A stretch of 64,000 nucleotides of DNA from Paenibacillus polymyxa (GCF_015710975.1 NZ_CP049783.1:5776001-5840000); one strand, 5' to 3'; shown: positions 8,322 to 17,493, numbered from the stretch's first letter. Notes: a model not told the origin generated them from the sequence alone. Made by a program: numbers and translations.

Positions 8322-8360
8322 AAAAAGCCTCACCCCTTTCTTAAAGGGGCGAGGCTTTTG
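8322..8360. terminator. Strong bidirectional terminator
   Basis: AAAAAGCCTC-ACCCCTTT and AAAGGGG-c-GAGGCTTTT form a long GC-rich stem with a 3-nt loop, an A-run on one side and a T-run on the other. It lies between the convergent PPC-like gene 2 and nspC. Confidence 0.9.
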
Positions 8361-8412
8361 TAGTTCAGTCATTCCATTCGGTGCATTCAGTTCTTTTACC
8401 CTTGTGTAAGTC

Positions 8413-9552
8413 TTACGACAAACGCGAGCTAAAGTCCTCGTAGGAGAACTGACGGATTACCTTGATGCCTTCTTCGTCGTTGTAGCTGGCGATGGCTGGC
8501 AGGTTGACTCCGTTGAACATGTGGTTTTTGACCATCGTGTAATGGGCCATGTCGCAGAATACAAGCTTGTCTCCCGGCTTCAATGGCTCTTTAAAGGAAT
8601 AGTCACCAATGACATCTCCAGCCAAGCAAGTAAGTCCACCAAGTCTGTAAGTATGTGCATACTCACCAGGCTTACCTGCGCCAATGATATTCGGGCGGTA
8701 AGGCATAGCTAGCACATCAGGCATATGACATTCAGCCGAAGTATCCAGAATGGCAATATCCATTCCATTCTTCATTGTATCCAATACAGTCGCAACCAGA
8801 TATCCGGTGTTCAAGGCGATGGCTTCGCCTGGCTCAAGATAAACTTGCACACCGTATTTATCCTGAAAATATTGGATACAGCGTACCAGTGTGTCCAGAT
8901 CATAGTCTTCTCTGGTAATATGGTGACCGCCGCCGAAATTGAGCCATTTCATTTGCTTAATGTATGGCCCAAATTTCTCATCCACGACTTTAATGGTACG
9001 CTCCAGCGTATCTGAATTCTGTTCACACATCGTATGAAAATGAATACCGTCCACGCCATCCAGATCCTCAGGTCTAAAGTTAGCCAGAGTCACACCCATT
9101 CTGGAGTTGTTGTAGCAAGGATCATACAGCGGCGTTTCGATTTCCGAATATTCTGGATTTACTCGAATGCCGATGTCGATTTTTTTGGAAGTTACGCCTT
9201 GCACTCTGCTTTTGAAGCGTTTCAGTTGATCAAAGGAGTTGAAAACAATATGGTCAACATACTCCAACAGCTCATCAAATTCACTGTCAACATAAGCTGG
9301 TGCGTATACGTGAACCTCCTTGTCCATTTTTTCGCGACCGAGTCTTGCCTCGAACAACGAACTGGAGGTTACGCCTTTTAAGTATTTGCCAACCAGAGGA
9401 AAGGTCGAAAACATCGAAAATCCCTTAAGAGCGAGCAGAATACTGCAACCTGTCCGCTCTTGTACAGAATTCAAAACCTCAAGGTTTTTGACAAGAAGTC
9501 TTTCGTCAACAAGATAACAAGGTGATGGGAGTCCGGTAATATCAATATTCAT
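8413..9552 (-). CDS. nspC: Carboxynorspermidine/carboxyspermidine decarboxylase
   Basis: A 379-residue fold-III PLP decarboxylase of the alanine racemase/ornithine decarboxylase superfamily. It removes CO2 from carboxy(nor)spermidine to give (nor)spermidine. The PLP lysine is in the ILLALKGFSMFS segment near residue 40. HFHTMCEQNSD and WLNFGGGHHI carry cofactor and substrate contacts, and the C-terminal DTSAECHMPD and GDVIGDYSF segments are typical of NspC. ATG 9552 is preferred over TTG 9564; it lies 8 nt after the stop of the synthase gene, and its ribosome site GAGG overlaps that stop, indicating translational coupling. Confidence 0.93.
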   Translation of the reverse strand: MNIDITGLPSPCYLVDERLLVKNLEVLNSVQERTGCSILLALKGFSMFSTFPLVGKYLKGVTSSSLFEARLGREKMDKEVHVYAPAYVDSEFDELLEYVDHIVFNSFDQLKRFKSRVQGVTSKKIDIGIRVNPEYSEIETPLYDPCYNNSRMGVTLANFRPEDLDGVDGIHFHTMCEQNSDTLERTIKVVDEKFGPYIKQMKWLNFGGGHHITREDYDLDTLVRCIQYFQDKYGVQVYLEPGEAIALNTGYLVATVLDTMKNGMDIAILDTSAECHMPDVLAMPYRPNIIGAGKPGEYAHTYRLGGLTCLAGDVIGDYSFKEPLKPGDKLVFCDMAHYTMVKNHMFNGVNLPAIASYNDEEGIKVIRQFSYEDFSSRLS

Positions 9553-9560
9553 CGCAGACC

Positions 9561-10760
9561 TCAATCAAGCAACGTTGGCGTAAAGTTCTCTTGCCATGGC
9601 AATCCGTGTTTATTTAGTGCTTCCATGAATGGATCTGGATCGAATTCCTCAACGTTGTAAACGCCTGGTTTTTTCCAGAGGCCTTTGATAATAAGCATTG
9701 CACCGATCATAGCCGGAACACCTGTTGTGTAAGAAATGGCTTGGGAGCCAACCTCTGCATAACATTCTTCATGATCACAAACGTTGTAAACATAATAGGT
9801 TTTTGGCTTTCCATCTTTCACGCCTTGGATGATGCAGCCAATGTTTGTTTTGCCTTTTGTTCTTGGTCCCAGAGAAGCCGGGTCCGGCAAAATAGCTTTC
9901 AGGAATTGCAGTGGAATGATTTGTTGCCCTTCATAATCAATAGGCTCGATCGAAGTCATGCCTACGTTTTGAAGTACGTTCAAATGATTCAGATAATTGT
10001 CCGAGAACGTCATCCAGAAACGGATTTTTTTCACGCCTTTAATATTCACTGCAAGAGATTCCAGTTCTTCATGGTACAAAAGATATATATTTTTCGGTCC
10101 AATTTCAGGCAGGTCGTATACCTTTTTCTCAGAAAGTGGCTCAGTTTCAATCCATTCTCCGTTTTCAAAGTAACGGCCTTTCGCTGTAATTTCACGAATA
10201 TTGATTTCCGGATTAAAATTAGTTGCAAAAGGATATCCGTGGTCCCCTGCATTCGCATCCACAATATCAATCGTATGAATTTCATCAAAATAGTGCTTTT
10301 GAGCATAAGCCGTAAATACTCCAGTCACGCCTGGATCAAAACCGCTGCCCAGCAGAGCTGTAATTCCTGCTTTTTCGAATCTTTCTTTGTAGGCCCATTG
10401 CCAGCTGTATTCAAACTTCGGCGTATCCGGCGGTTCATAGTTCGCCGTATCAACGTAATGAACACCTGTCTCAAGGCAAGCATCCATTATCGTCAAATCC
10501 TGATAAGGGAGAGCCACATTGATAACTACATCCGGTTGAAAGCTTCGAATCAAGTCAATGACCATGTCGGTGTTGTCAGCATCAAGCTGAGCCGTTTGGA
10601 TCTTCGTACGACCTCCACCCAGCTTCTCTTTAAGCGCATCGCATTTCTCAACAGTTCTGCTTGCGATACAAATTTCTTCAAATACATCTGGGTTTTGGCA
10701 ACATTTATGCACCACAACGCTGGCCACGCCACCGGCGCCAATAATCAATGCTTTTCCCAA
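9561..10760 (-). CDS. Carboxynorspermidine/carboxyspermidine synthase (saccharopine dehydrogenase-like)
   Basis: A 399-residue saccharopine-dehydrogenase-family enzyme. It uses NADPH to join aspartate beta-semialdehyde to putrescine or diaminopropane, producing carboxy(nor)spermidine, which NspC then decarboxylates. The Rossmann motif is at the extreme N-terminus (ALIIGAGGVASVVVHKC). Further family segments are VINVALPYQDLTIMDACLE, GVHYVDTANYE and LLGSGFDPGVTGVF. The start codon is TTG with a strong AAGGAGG 9 nt upstream. The operon with nspC is the alternative polyamine route that needs no S-adenosylmethionine decarboxylase. Whether the product is spermidine or norspermidine cannot be told from sequence. 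Confidence 0.92.
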   Translation of the reverse strand: MGKALIIGAGGVASVVVHKCCQNPDVFEEICIASRTVEKCDALKEKLGGGRTKIQTAQLDADNTDMVIDLIRSFQPDVVINVALPYQDLTIMDACLETGVHYVDTANYEPPDTPKFEYSWQWAYKERFEKAGITALLGSGFDPGVTGVFTAYAQKHYFDEIHTIDIVDANAGDHGYPFATNFNPEINIREITAKGRYFENGEWIETEPLSEKKVYDLPEIGPKNIYLLYHEELESLAVNIKGVKKIRFWMTFSDNYLNHLNVLQNVGMTSIEPIDYEGQQIIPLQFLKAILPDPASLGPRTKGKTNIGCIIQGVKDGKPKTYYVYNVCDHEECYAEVGSQAISYTTGVPAMIGAMLIIKGLWKKPGVYNVEEFDPDPFMEALNKHGLPWQENFTPTLLD

Positions 10761-10817
10761 AATAAATAACCTCCTTATTCCATACGCTAATCGCTATTCA
10801 TTCTTGCAAACAAAATG

Positions 10818-10846
10818 ATTATAAAGACATCCCACCAAATAATCAA
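10818..10846 (-). promoter_or_regulatory. Sigma-A-type promoter for the polyamine operon
   Basis: On the minus strand TTGATT (10846-10841) is followed after exactly 17 bp by TATAAT (10823-10818), about 60 bp before the TTG start of the carboxyspermidine synthase gene. The rest of the 10761-11079 gap is AT-rich and shows no convincing gene. Confidence 0.65.
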
Positions 10847-11079
10847 GAAAAACGACAATTTGCTGTGTCAAAATTCACAGGAGCATGTCACAAAAATTTT
10901 ACAAACCCCAAAATTAGGCATAAATTCTCCGTAAAGCGAGCAAAAAGCAAACATTTCTCCATACATTACAGGGAAGCCAGCACACCTTTAACGGAAGTTT
11001 TCTTGAATATGATGCTCATAACCTTTAAAAAAATTATATTATCTTATTTTTTAATAAAAGACTACCCCTCCGCGTCCTA

Positions 11080-11337
11080 TTAAGAAGATTGATGAGGCGG
11101 TAGAAAAATGGGCTGGTAGCGTAATGCTTCATCTACAATCTCTGCCGCACTCAAATCACGGTCATCCCAGTAGATCAAATTACTAATCCCCGGATGAGGT
11201 GTATTTTGCATGACTACGGTCAGCATGCTGTCGAGTTCCTCCTCTGTTCCCTCGCCTCTGATGATTTTTTCCACCAACTGTATAAGCTCACTTCGGCTTA
11301 AACTTTGGGGGTTCAATGGATCTCGATCCAGACTCAT
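11080..11337 (-). CDS. Colicin E/pyocin S-type immunity protein homolog
   Basis: An 85-residue acidic helical protein resembling the DNase-colicin immunity family (Im2/Im7/Im9 fold). The family's diagnostic stretch appears as TPHPGISNLIYWDDRD, comparable with HPSGSDLIYYP in Im9, preceded by the helix SRSELIQLVEKII and GTEEELDSML and followed by a C-terminal helix (EIVDEALRYQ). Such proteins bind and block the HNH/DNase domain of a cognate toxin. No toxin gene is adjacent, so it is an orphan immunity gene or protects against competitors. A strong ribosome site (AGGAGGG) precedes the ATG. Confidence 0.75.
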   Translation of the reverse strand: MSLDRDPLNPQSLSRSELIQLVEKIIRGEGTEEELDSMLTVVMQNTPHPGISNLIYWDDRDLSAAEIVDEALRYQPIFLPPHQSS

Positions 11338-11445
11338 ACAATCGCCCTCCTAGGTATTGAATAGTTGGCACAGTGCAAGGCCTTATGCTTCTACTGTAAG
11401 CGTTATATGGCCTATTATGGAGCTTTAAGAAGTGTCATAATAAAT

Positions 11446-11474
11446 AAAGCCGCCCCCGGTGTGGGAACGGCTCT
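11446..11474 (-). terminator. Terminator downstream of htpG
   Basis: On the minus strand GAGCCGTTCCC and GGGCGGCTTT pair around a short loop and run into a T-rich stretch, 20 bp after the htpG stop codon. Confidence 0.7.
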
Positions 11475-11492
11475 ATATCATAATAAAGCATA

Positions 11493-13373
11493 TTAAACCA
11501 TGATTTTGCAAATATCGTTCGTGAATTCAACCGGATCTTGCAGCGGCAAGCCCTCGATCAGCAAAGCCTGATTATACAGCAATGCCGTGTAGAGGTTCAC
11601 TTTCTCCTTATCCTCGGCAAAGGCTTCTTTCAAAGAGTTGAACACCGCATGGTTCACGTTGATTTCCAGCACTTTATTCGCTTTGACATCGGCGTTATTC
11701 GGCATGGCGTTCAAAATTTTCTCCATCTCAATGGTCACTTCGCCGTCAGCGGACAGACATACGGGATGTGTCTTCAAGCGCTTGGAGGCTTTAACACTGG
11801 ATACTTTGCCTTCCAGCAAGCCCTTCATGTACTCGAACAACTCCTTGTTGTCGTTTTGTTCCGCTTCAGTTTCTTTCTCATTTTCGTCAGACTCAATGCC
11901 CAGATCGCCACTCGATACGGATTTGAATTCTTTCTCTTTATAGCTTAAGAGCATTTTAATAGCGAACTCATCAATATCATCAGTGAAGTACAAAATTTCG
12001 TAGCCTTTATCGGCCACCAATTCGGTCTGCGGTAGCTTTTCAATACGCTCGTTGGACTCCCCGGAAGCATAATAAATATACTTTTGATCCTCTGGCATAC
12101 GAGATACATATTCGTCCAAAGTAACCTGCTTTTTCTCTGTAGAAGAGTAGAACATAAGCAGATCCTGAAGGGTTTCTTTATGTCTGCCGTAATCGTTGTA
12201 GACACCAAATTTCAATTGTCTTCCAAATGATTTGTAGAATTGATCATATTTCTCCCGATCATTTTTGAGCAGAGTCAACAGTTGGCCTTTAATTTTGCTT
12301 TCAATATTTTTGGCAATCAGCTTCAACTGACGATCATGCTGCAGCATTTCTCTCGAAATGTTGAGTGACAGGCTTTCGGAGTCAACCATACCTTTTACAA
12401 AGCTAAAATAATCCGGCAGCAGGTCAGGAGATTTTTCCATGATTAGCACACCGTTAGCATACAACTCCAGCCCTTTTTCATATTCCTTAGAGTAAAAATC
12501 AAACGGAATATTCTCAGGAATAAACAAAATCGCTTGGTACACTACCGCGCCGTCCGCGCTGACATGGATATGCTGGAGCGGCTTGTCGTAGCCATAGCGT
12601 TTTTCCGCGTAGAAATTTTGATAATCCTCGTCGGTTAGCTCGCTTTTATTTTTTCTCCAGATGGGCACCATGCTGTTAATACGCTGTTCTTCTTTGTAAT
12701 CCTCAAACTCGTTATCGCTTCCTTCTTTCAGACGCTTGCCTGTAACATCCATTTTAATCGGGTAGCGGATAAAGTCGGAGTATTTTTTAATAAGCGCTTT
12801 TAAACGGTACTCGTCCAAATATTCGTCGTAGGACTCATCCTCGGTGTTTTCCTTGATTTTCAGAACAATCTCGGTTCCGACCTCGTCCTTCTCAGCCACC
12901 TCAATGGTATAACCGTCAGCACCTGTAGATTCCCATTTATAAGCAGTATCGCTTCCCAAAGCCTTGGTCGTTACGGTAACTACATCTGCTACCATGAAAG
13001 CTGAATAGAAGCCGACACCGAATTGACCGATAATGTCATAACCATCCTTGGACTCATTTTCATTTTTGAATGCCAGTGAGCCACTTTTAGCAATAACGCC
13101 CAGGTTATTTTCCAGTTCTTCCTTGGTCATCCCAATCCCGGTATCACGCAGAGTTAGCGTTCTATGATCCTTATCGGCAATTACTTTAATATAATAATTC
13201 TCTTTGTCAAAGACTAATTGATCGTCTGTCAGTGCTTTGTAATAGATTTTGTCAATCGCATCACTTGCGTTGGAGATCAGCTCTCTTAGGAAAATTTCCT
13301 TTTGAGTGTAAATCGAGTTAATCATCATTTCGAGCAGACGCTTGGACTCAGCCTGAAACTGTTTTTTCTCCAT
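11493..13373 (-). CDS. htpG: HSP90-family molecular chaperone HtpG
   Basis: A 626-residue bacterial Hsp90, the normal length. It is an ATP-dependent cytoplasmic chaperone dimer. The GHKL ATPase domain is N-terminal, with [21 protein letters not shown] and [13 protein letters not shown]. The middle domain contains the conserved [10 protein letters not shown] with the ATP-contacting arginine, and a C-terminal dimerisation domain follows. ATG 13373 ([10 protein letters not shown]) is preferred because AAAGGAG lies just upstream; a TTG at 13391 would include that site. Upstream are a consensus promoter and a CIRCE operator, so HrcA control is expected, unlike Bacillus subtilis htpG, which is not HrcA-regulated. 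Confidence 0.98.
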   Translation of the reverse strand: MEKKQFQAESKRLLEMMINSIYTQKEIFLRELISNASDAIDKIYYKALTDDQLVFDKENYYIKVIADKDHRTLTLRDTGIGMTKEELENNLGVIAKSGSLAFKNENESKDGYDIIGQFGVGFYSAFMVADVVTVTTKALGSDTAYKWESTGADGYTIEVAEKDEVGTEIVLKIKENTEDESYDEYLDEYRLKALIKKYSDFIRYPIKMDVTGKRLKEGSDNEFEDYKEEQRINSMVPIWRKNKSELTDEDYQNFYAEKRYGYDKPLQHIHVSADGAVVYQAILFIPENIPFDFYSKEYEKGLELYANGVLIMEKSPDLLPDYFSFVKGMVDSESLSLNISREMLQHDRQLKLIAKNIESKIKGQLLTLLKNDREKYDQFYKSFGRQLKFGVYNDYGRHKETLQDLLMFYSSTEKKQVTLDEYVSRMPEDQKYIYYASGESNERIEKLPQTELVADKGYEILYFTDDIDEFAIKMLLSYKEKEFKSVSSGDLGIESDENEKETEAEQNDNKELFEYMKGLLEGKVSSVKASKRLKTHPVCLSADGEVTIEMEKILNAMPNNADVKANKVLEINVNHAVFNSLKEAFAEDKEKVNLYTALLYNQALLIEGLPLQDPVEFTNDICKIMV

Positions 13374-13445
13374 TCGAATATCTCCTTTCAAATATAAACC
13401 TATGTAAGGCCAGCGGATAAGAGCTATGCAAACGATTCAGCTTTG

Positions 13446-13472
13446 TTAGCACTCCCATCATTCGAGTGCTAG
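13446..13472. promoter_or_regulatory. CIRCE operator (HrcA binding site)
   Basis: TTAGCACTC (13446-13454), a 9-bp spacer, then GAGTGCTAG (13464-13472): one mismatch from the canonical TTAGCACTC-N9-GAGTGCTAA. It lies just downstream of the htpG -10 box. Confidence 0.95.
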
Positions 13473-13481
13473 CCTACCTTT

Positions 13482-13510
13482 TTTATAACATTCCTCATTT
13501 TTTATGTCAA
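13482..13510 (-). promoter_or_regulatory. htpG promoter
   Basis: On the minus strand a perfect TTGACA (13510-13505) and TATAAA (13487-13482) are separated by 17 bp. The CIRCE dyad begins 9 bp downstream of the -10 box, over the expected start site. Confidence 0.85.
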
Positions 13511-13554
13511 TATCTTGGTTAATCTGCATAGTAAAATTCCATTTCAGGGAATCG

Positions 13555-14178
13555 TTAGTGCCCGATTTGCTTAAACATAACGTTAAACATTTCGACAGTG
13601 GATGGAAATAGCCCCTGCACATGGGGAAGCAGGTTACTCCTAATCTGTAGCTCATCCTCATCCAAATGCCGGAGATCCTCGTGAAAGAACCAGACAATAG
13701 GATAATCGCCGTCCTTATGTCTGCTGCCTACATTTAAACATACAGGGCCCTGATCGTCTTCTGCAATTGCAAATGGAATATAGCCTGCTGACAACAAAGG
13801 TGACCATTGATCGATCAAATCATAAAATGCCTTTAAGCCTTGACCTGCTGGCAGACGTGGAAACTCTACAAACGTACAATCGCTCCAGTATACTCCCGGA
13901 ATAGATTCATTATCGAATTGTAAAGATACATAATGGTAGGACATGATAAAATTCCTCAGCAGAAGCGGCAGCTCAAAATGGTATTTTTCTTCCATTTCCC
14001 GAACTTCCTGTTCTGTAATCTGTGAAGGAAGGGGCTTCCACTTGATCCATCCCTCCTCATCGACGTTCCCATCACGCATTTCGAACGGTACATTTTCTTC
14101 CACATCCATAAAAAAGGCTTCATCCATCTGTGCAAATAACTCCTTCATGGATGTGCGAATATCCGCTTTCTTGTCCAT
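13555..14178 (-). CDS. SMI1/KNR4 (SUKH) family protein
   Basis: A 207-residue protein of the SMI1/KNR4 (SUKH) superfamily. The hallmark N-terminal helix pattern is ITEQEVREMEEKYHFELPLLLRNFIMSYH near residues 53-81, followed by an aromatic-rich alpha/beta core with GYIPFAIAEDDQGPVCLNVG and YPIVWFFHED. In bacteria SUKH proteins often act as immunity proteins in contact-dependent or polymorphic toxin loci, but many are orphans. It has a GAGGTG ribosome site. It lies downstream of a beta-propeller gene and another small unknown gene on the same strand, possibly one unit. The antitoxin role is inferred. Confidence 0.8.
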   Translation of the reverse strand: MDKKADIRTSMKELFAQMDEAFFMDVEENVPFEMRDGNVDEEGWIKWKPLPSQITEQEVREMEEKYHFELPLLLRNFIMSYHYVSLQFDNESIPGVYWSDCTFVEFPRLPAGQGLKAFYDLIDQWSPLLSAGYIPFAIAEDDQGPVCLNVGSRHKDGDYPIVWFFHEDLRHLDEDELQIRSNLLPHVQGLFPSTVEMFNVMFKQIGH

Positions 14179-14334
14179 GTCCTCACACCTCTTTCCTTTT
14201 TACTCGCATTTTGCATCATAGATGTATGCCTCATGCGTCTCTATATGAAAATAGCATTACAATCATATGCCACTGCTCTTTTTATGTTCAGCTTATCAGA
14301 ACTTGCTTTTTTCACCATTTGCGGAATATTAGTA

Positions 14335-15648
14335 TTACCAGCGCAATGGCTCATAGTTACGCCAGAGCAACCAACGCTCTGTCTCGTGAATTGGAGCAGT
14401 GCCAGTGGTATATTCATCCTTTGCCCCATTCAGCATATCAATCAAATGAAGCATACCGCCATACGTTCCAACCGCCAACATGCCTTCATCAGATGTAACT
14501 GCCAGTCCAGATATCGTACTTCCGACAAAATAGCGCCAAAGTTCACGTCCCTCTCTATCCATAAGACGGAGATATCCGTAGGCATCACCTACAATAGCTC
14601 CTTGCGTAAGCGCTACTGCAGCATATACTCGCATTTCTTCATTTATTATCGGCCATTCTTCCGTATTCAGAGCAAGTCCCTGCTCCACTTCGGCAATCGG
14701 CACCTGAATGGTGGCACCGTTGTAGAAATGACAGGCATTGTACCAGACATCCAGATCATCTTTGGAAAATAGAGCATAATGCGGATAGCTGGAGCCTGGC
14801 TCCCATGTATGCACCGTCTTATCCGTTAAGTCCATGAGCAAATGCTCACTCATCTGGCTTCCATAAGCGATCCAGCGTCCATCCTTCGACACAGCTCCAT
14901 GCGCCATATCCACAATCGTGTCTTCCAGCCCCAATTCTCTTCGTTCAGACGCCTTGGGATGGATCAAATCCACCTGATCACCAGCCAGCAAATAAACACC
15001 GTAACCGCAAACCAGCAACAGGCGCTGCCCATCGCTAAACGGAATCACTTCATCTAATATATCCTCAGGGTGTTCCTCATCCGCCAAGCATTCCAAGTCA
15101 GGAATAGATGCTTTTAAGCGGACACGTATATCCGTCCATTGAAAATGCGCTGTCTCTTCGCCTTCCAGGTTCTGGTCCGGGTGACGAATAATCCGAATCC
15201 CTTGTCCGTCCACCAGCGCAAAATAACTCCCGTCCGGCGAACAACCTACACGATGCAGTCCAGGGATTTGCCTGATTCCATCTTTCCCCGTCACATAGAT
15301 CTTTCCGCGTTCCCGAGGACTGCCTGCATGCAGAATAACCTCATTGCTTCCATTCATAAATGCCATCGGTCTAACGGCTTGCAAGGCCTCTTCAAACGCT
15401 GGTGTAAGCGGCCAGGATGCAGCCGGAATTTCCCGACGTAACTGCTCTGTTTCCCCTGCCTGATTCGCTTCCTGAATCATACGAAAAATATCTTTGGCCA
15501 GCTTAGAGCGTTCGTCCTGCTTTGGCTCTGGTTGCTCCTGCTGCCACTGGCTTTCCATACCGATTCTGACAAATTCGTTCACATCTGCGGCATACCTTTT
15601 GCCTTCCTGTCGCCACTGTGCTGCCAATTCATGATTCAACCAGCTCAT
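14335..15648 (-). CDS. WD40-like beta-propeller protein, unknown function
   Basis: A 437-residue soluble protein. The first 100 residues are helical (QEPEPKQDERSKLAKDIFRM). The remainder consists of repeated short strands with WD40-like spacing: PDGSYFALVDGQGIRII, SKDGRWIAYGS, GDAYGYLRLMDREGRELW and SDEGMLAVGTYGGMLHLID. This is compatible with a six- or seven-bladed beta-propeller that serves as a protein-binding platform. No signal peptide or membrane helix is seen. It lies 55 bp downstream of the 157-residue unknown gene and upstream of the SUKH gene. A toxin-immunity or sensing role would be speculation. Confidence 0.65.
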   Translation of the reverse strand: MSWLNHELAAQWRQEGKRYAADVNEFVRIGMESQWQQEQPEPKQDERSKLAKDIFRMIQEANQAGETEQLRREIPAASWPLTPAFEEALQAVRPMAFMNGSNEVILHAGSPRERGKIYVTGKDGIRQIPGLHRVGCSPDGSYFALVDGQGIRIIRHPDQNLEGEETAHFQWTDIRVRLKASIPDLECLADEEHPEDILDEVIPFSDGQRLLLVCGYGVYLLAGDQVDLIHPKASERRELGLEDTIVDMAHGAVSKDGRWIAYGSQMSEHLLMDLTDKTVHTWEPGSSYPHYALFSKDDLDVWYNACHFYNGATIQVPIAEVEQGLALNTEEWPIINEEMRVYAAVALTQGAIVGDAYGYLRLMDREGRELWRYFVGSTISGLAVTSDEGMLAVGTYGGMLHLIDMLNGAKDEYTTGTAPIHETERWLLWRNYEPLRW

Positions 15649-15703
15649 TCTGCTCCCCCATCCCAGTCGTCTATGTATCCCCGGTTTGTTCTACAGGCTT
15701 TAT

Positions 15704-16177
15704 TCATTCTGTTAGGTGGTTTCTCACCTTCGTCAACACAGACCACAGGTCTGTCACTGCTTTTACCTCCTCATAATCCAGGTAGGCATCGTGCTGTTCG
15801 TAATATTTGACCGCCACAATCACCATCTGAATCGTCACTGGCTGTCTAGCAGCCTTAAGAACTTCTACAATACTTTCAAAGGTGGCCAGTTCAAACCAAG
15901 TTTGAACCTGACGATCTGATATCCATAGGGGAATATACTCGTCCTGTTCGTTGGTTGCGGCTGTACCGTCCTCTGCACATTCCTCCAGCCAATGCTCATC
16001 CAAATAATAAATCGGTGTTTGAACAGGGTCCTGATCCCATTGATCCACATTCACATATAACCAGTTATTATGAAGTTGCCCCACGCTGCACACCAATTCC
16101 TGCAATCCTTCAAATACACAATAAGAAGGGCGCTCCCTGCGACGGTAATCCTCAAGTCTTGTCTCATACCTGCTCAT
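15704..16177 (-). CDS. Small unknown protein, possible immunity-type protein
   Basis: A 157-residue acidic, Trp- and Tyr-rich soluble protein (NNWLYVNVDQWDQDP, YYLDEHWLEECAED, IPLWISDRQVQTWFELATF) ending in a long helix. I recognise no named family. Its composition and gene context (next to SUKH and propeller genes) resemble immunity-type proteins, but this is only suggestive. ATG 16177 is favoured over TTG 16207 since GGTGG and GGAG precede the ATG, though the ribosome site is weak and the start is uncertain. Probably co-transcribed with the downstream propeller gene. Confidence 0.6.
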   Translation of the reverse strand: MSRYETRLEDYRRRERPSYCVFEGLQELVCSVGQLHNNWLYVNVDQWDQDPVQTPIYYLDEHWLEECAEDGTAATNEQDEYIPLWISDRQVQTWFELATFESIVEVLKAARQPVTIQMVIVAVKYYEQHDAYLDYEEVKAVTDLWSVLTKVRNHLTE

Positions 16178-16309
16178 CTCCAGCCACCCCGTTTTTGTAT
16201 CATCCAAACACTCAAAATTCGCGTAACATACATTTATAACTCATAAAACCCGATATAAGTACAAGCACCTTGTCAATAGTTAAGACTACATAAGGAGATT
16301 GATCTATTC

Positions 16310-17440
16310 ATGAAAAGAATCACCGCACTTATTATTCTGTCTATGCTCTTACTTGTAACCCCGATCTACGCTGCTGCACCAGCACCTATGCTGGTTTATG
16401 TGGATCAGAGTAACCACTCCTTCATCCCGCTTCGCCTCCTAAACAGCTATGAAGGGATCACACTCAACCTGAACCCAGCAGACAAAAAAATAGAAATTGC
16501 GCAAGGCAATACCCGGCTTACATTATTTACGGGACAAGCTGCTGCTAAAGTAAATGACCAAACAGTTCGTATGCAAAATGCACCTTTTACCGATAACGGC
16601 ACTACCTATGTACCCTTACAGTTCATCAGCCAACATCTAAACCTGCAAGTCTTATGGCAAAAAGAAACCTCAGCTGTGCGTATTACGCAAGGTACAACGT
16701 CTGTTACGCTTCCGGTACTTACCGGCAAACTACCCGGAAATACTCCCCCGATCACGACAGCCCATAAGGGCTTCAAGGTTGGATCTCGTACCTTCTCTGC
16801 TAAGGTGGTCACCATCTCCATGCTCCATCCCAAGGTGAGTTTGGACGTAGCACTGGCGGGCAATACCCTTGGTAAAGTGGAGGACTTAAGCAGTCTCGCC
16901 AAACGCAATCAAGCAGTTGTAGCCATTAATGGCGCATTCTTTGACGCCTACACTAAAAGCTCCTACAAAACGCCTTACGGCTATCTGGTCAGTCATGGCA
17001 AGATGTTGAAAAAAAGCTCCGGCGATCAACGTACTGTCTTCACCTACGATGCTAACCACTTAGCCGAGCTCATGTCGGGCTCTGCCTTTGAACAACGGTT
17101 AGCCCAAGGTCGCGTCGAAGGCGCCCTTCAAGCTGGACCTCGTCTGGTCACGAACGGTCAGGTTTCCCTGAATGTCAAAGCCGAAGGCTTCAAGGACCCT
17201 AAAATATTAACAGGCGGCGGCGCCCGCAGCGCACTTGGAATTACGAGGGACCATAAGCTGATCCTTCTGACCACAAGCGGAGCGACTATTCCGCAGCTCG
17301 CCCAGATGATGAAGCAGGCTGGTGCTTATCAGGCCATGAATCTGGATGGCGGTGCTTCCAGCGGACTGTATTACAACGGCTCGTATCTCACCACACCTGG
17401 CCGTCAAATCAGCAACGCCATTATTGTAAAATATCAATAG
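16310..17440 (+). CDS. Secreted phosphodiester glycosidase (NAGPA) with copper-amine-oxidase-N stalk domain
   Basis: A 376-residue exported protein: signal peptide MKRITALIILSMLLLVTPIY with cleavage after AAA near residue 24. A copper-amine-oxidase N-terminal-like domain follows at about 30-130, with VDQSNHSFIPLRLLNSYEG and TTYVPLQFISQHLNLQVLW, a common wall or stalk module in Paenibacillus. A C-terminal phosphodiester glycosidase (NAGPA) domain spans about 155-376, with VAINGAFFDAY, the Gly-rich GGGARSALG and the catalytic-core MNLDGGASSGLYY. NAGPA enzymes cleave sugar phosphodiesters; the in vivo substrate, perhaps a wall polymer, is not known. AAGGAG precedes the ATG and a terminator follows. 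Confidence 0.88.
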   Translation: MKRITALIILSMLLLVTPIYAAAPAPMLVYVDQSNHSFIPLRLLNSYEGITLNLNPADKKIEIAQGNTRLTLFTGQAAAKVNDQTVRMQNAPFTDNGTTYVPLQFISQHLNLQVLWQKETSAVRITQGTTSVTLPVLTGKLPGNTPPITTAHKGFKVGSRTFSAKVVTISMLHPKVSLDVALAGNTLGKVEDLSSLAKRNQAVVAINGAFFDAYTKSSYKTPYGYLVSHGKMLKKSSGDQRTVFTYDANHLAELMSGSAFEQRLAQGRVEGALQAGPRLVTNGQVSLNVKAEGFKDPKILTGGGARSALGITRDHKLILLTTSGATIPQLAQMMKQAGAYQAMNLDGGASSGLYYNGSYLTTPGRQISNAIIVKYQ

Positions 17441-17445
17441 ACAGG

Positions 17446-17493
17446 TAAAGGGCTGTTCTCACGGATATGCAAGCCGTGGGGATAGCCTTTTTC
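17446..17493 (+). terminator. Terminator after NAGPA-domain gene
   Basis: AAAGGGCTGTTCTCACGG pairs with CCGTGGGGATAGCCTTT around a short loop and is followed by a T-run. Confidence 0.8.

Noticed and set aside
9741..10769. 342-codon plus-strand frame opposite the carboxyspermidine synthase gene
   Set aside because: Mirror of a well-identified coding sequence; long only because of the codon bias of the opposite strand.
14233..14772. 179-codon plus-strand frame opposite the propeller gene
   Set aside because: Antisense shadow of a longer, better supported gene; no ribosome site; unnatural composition.
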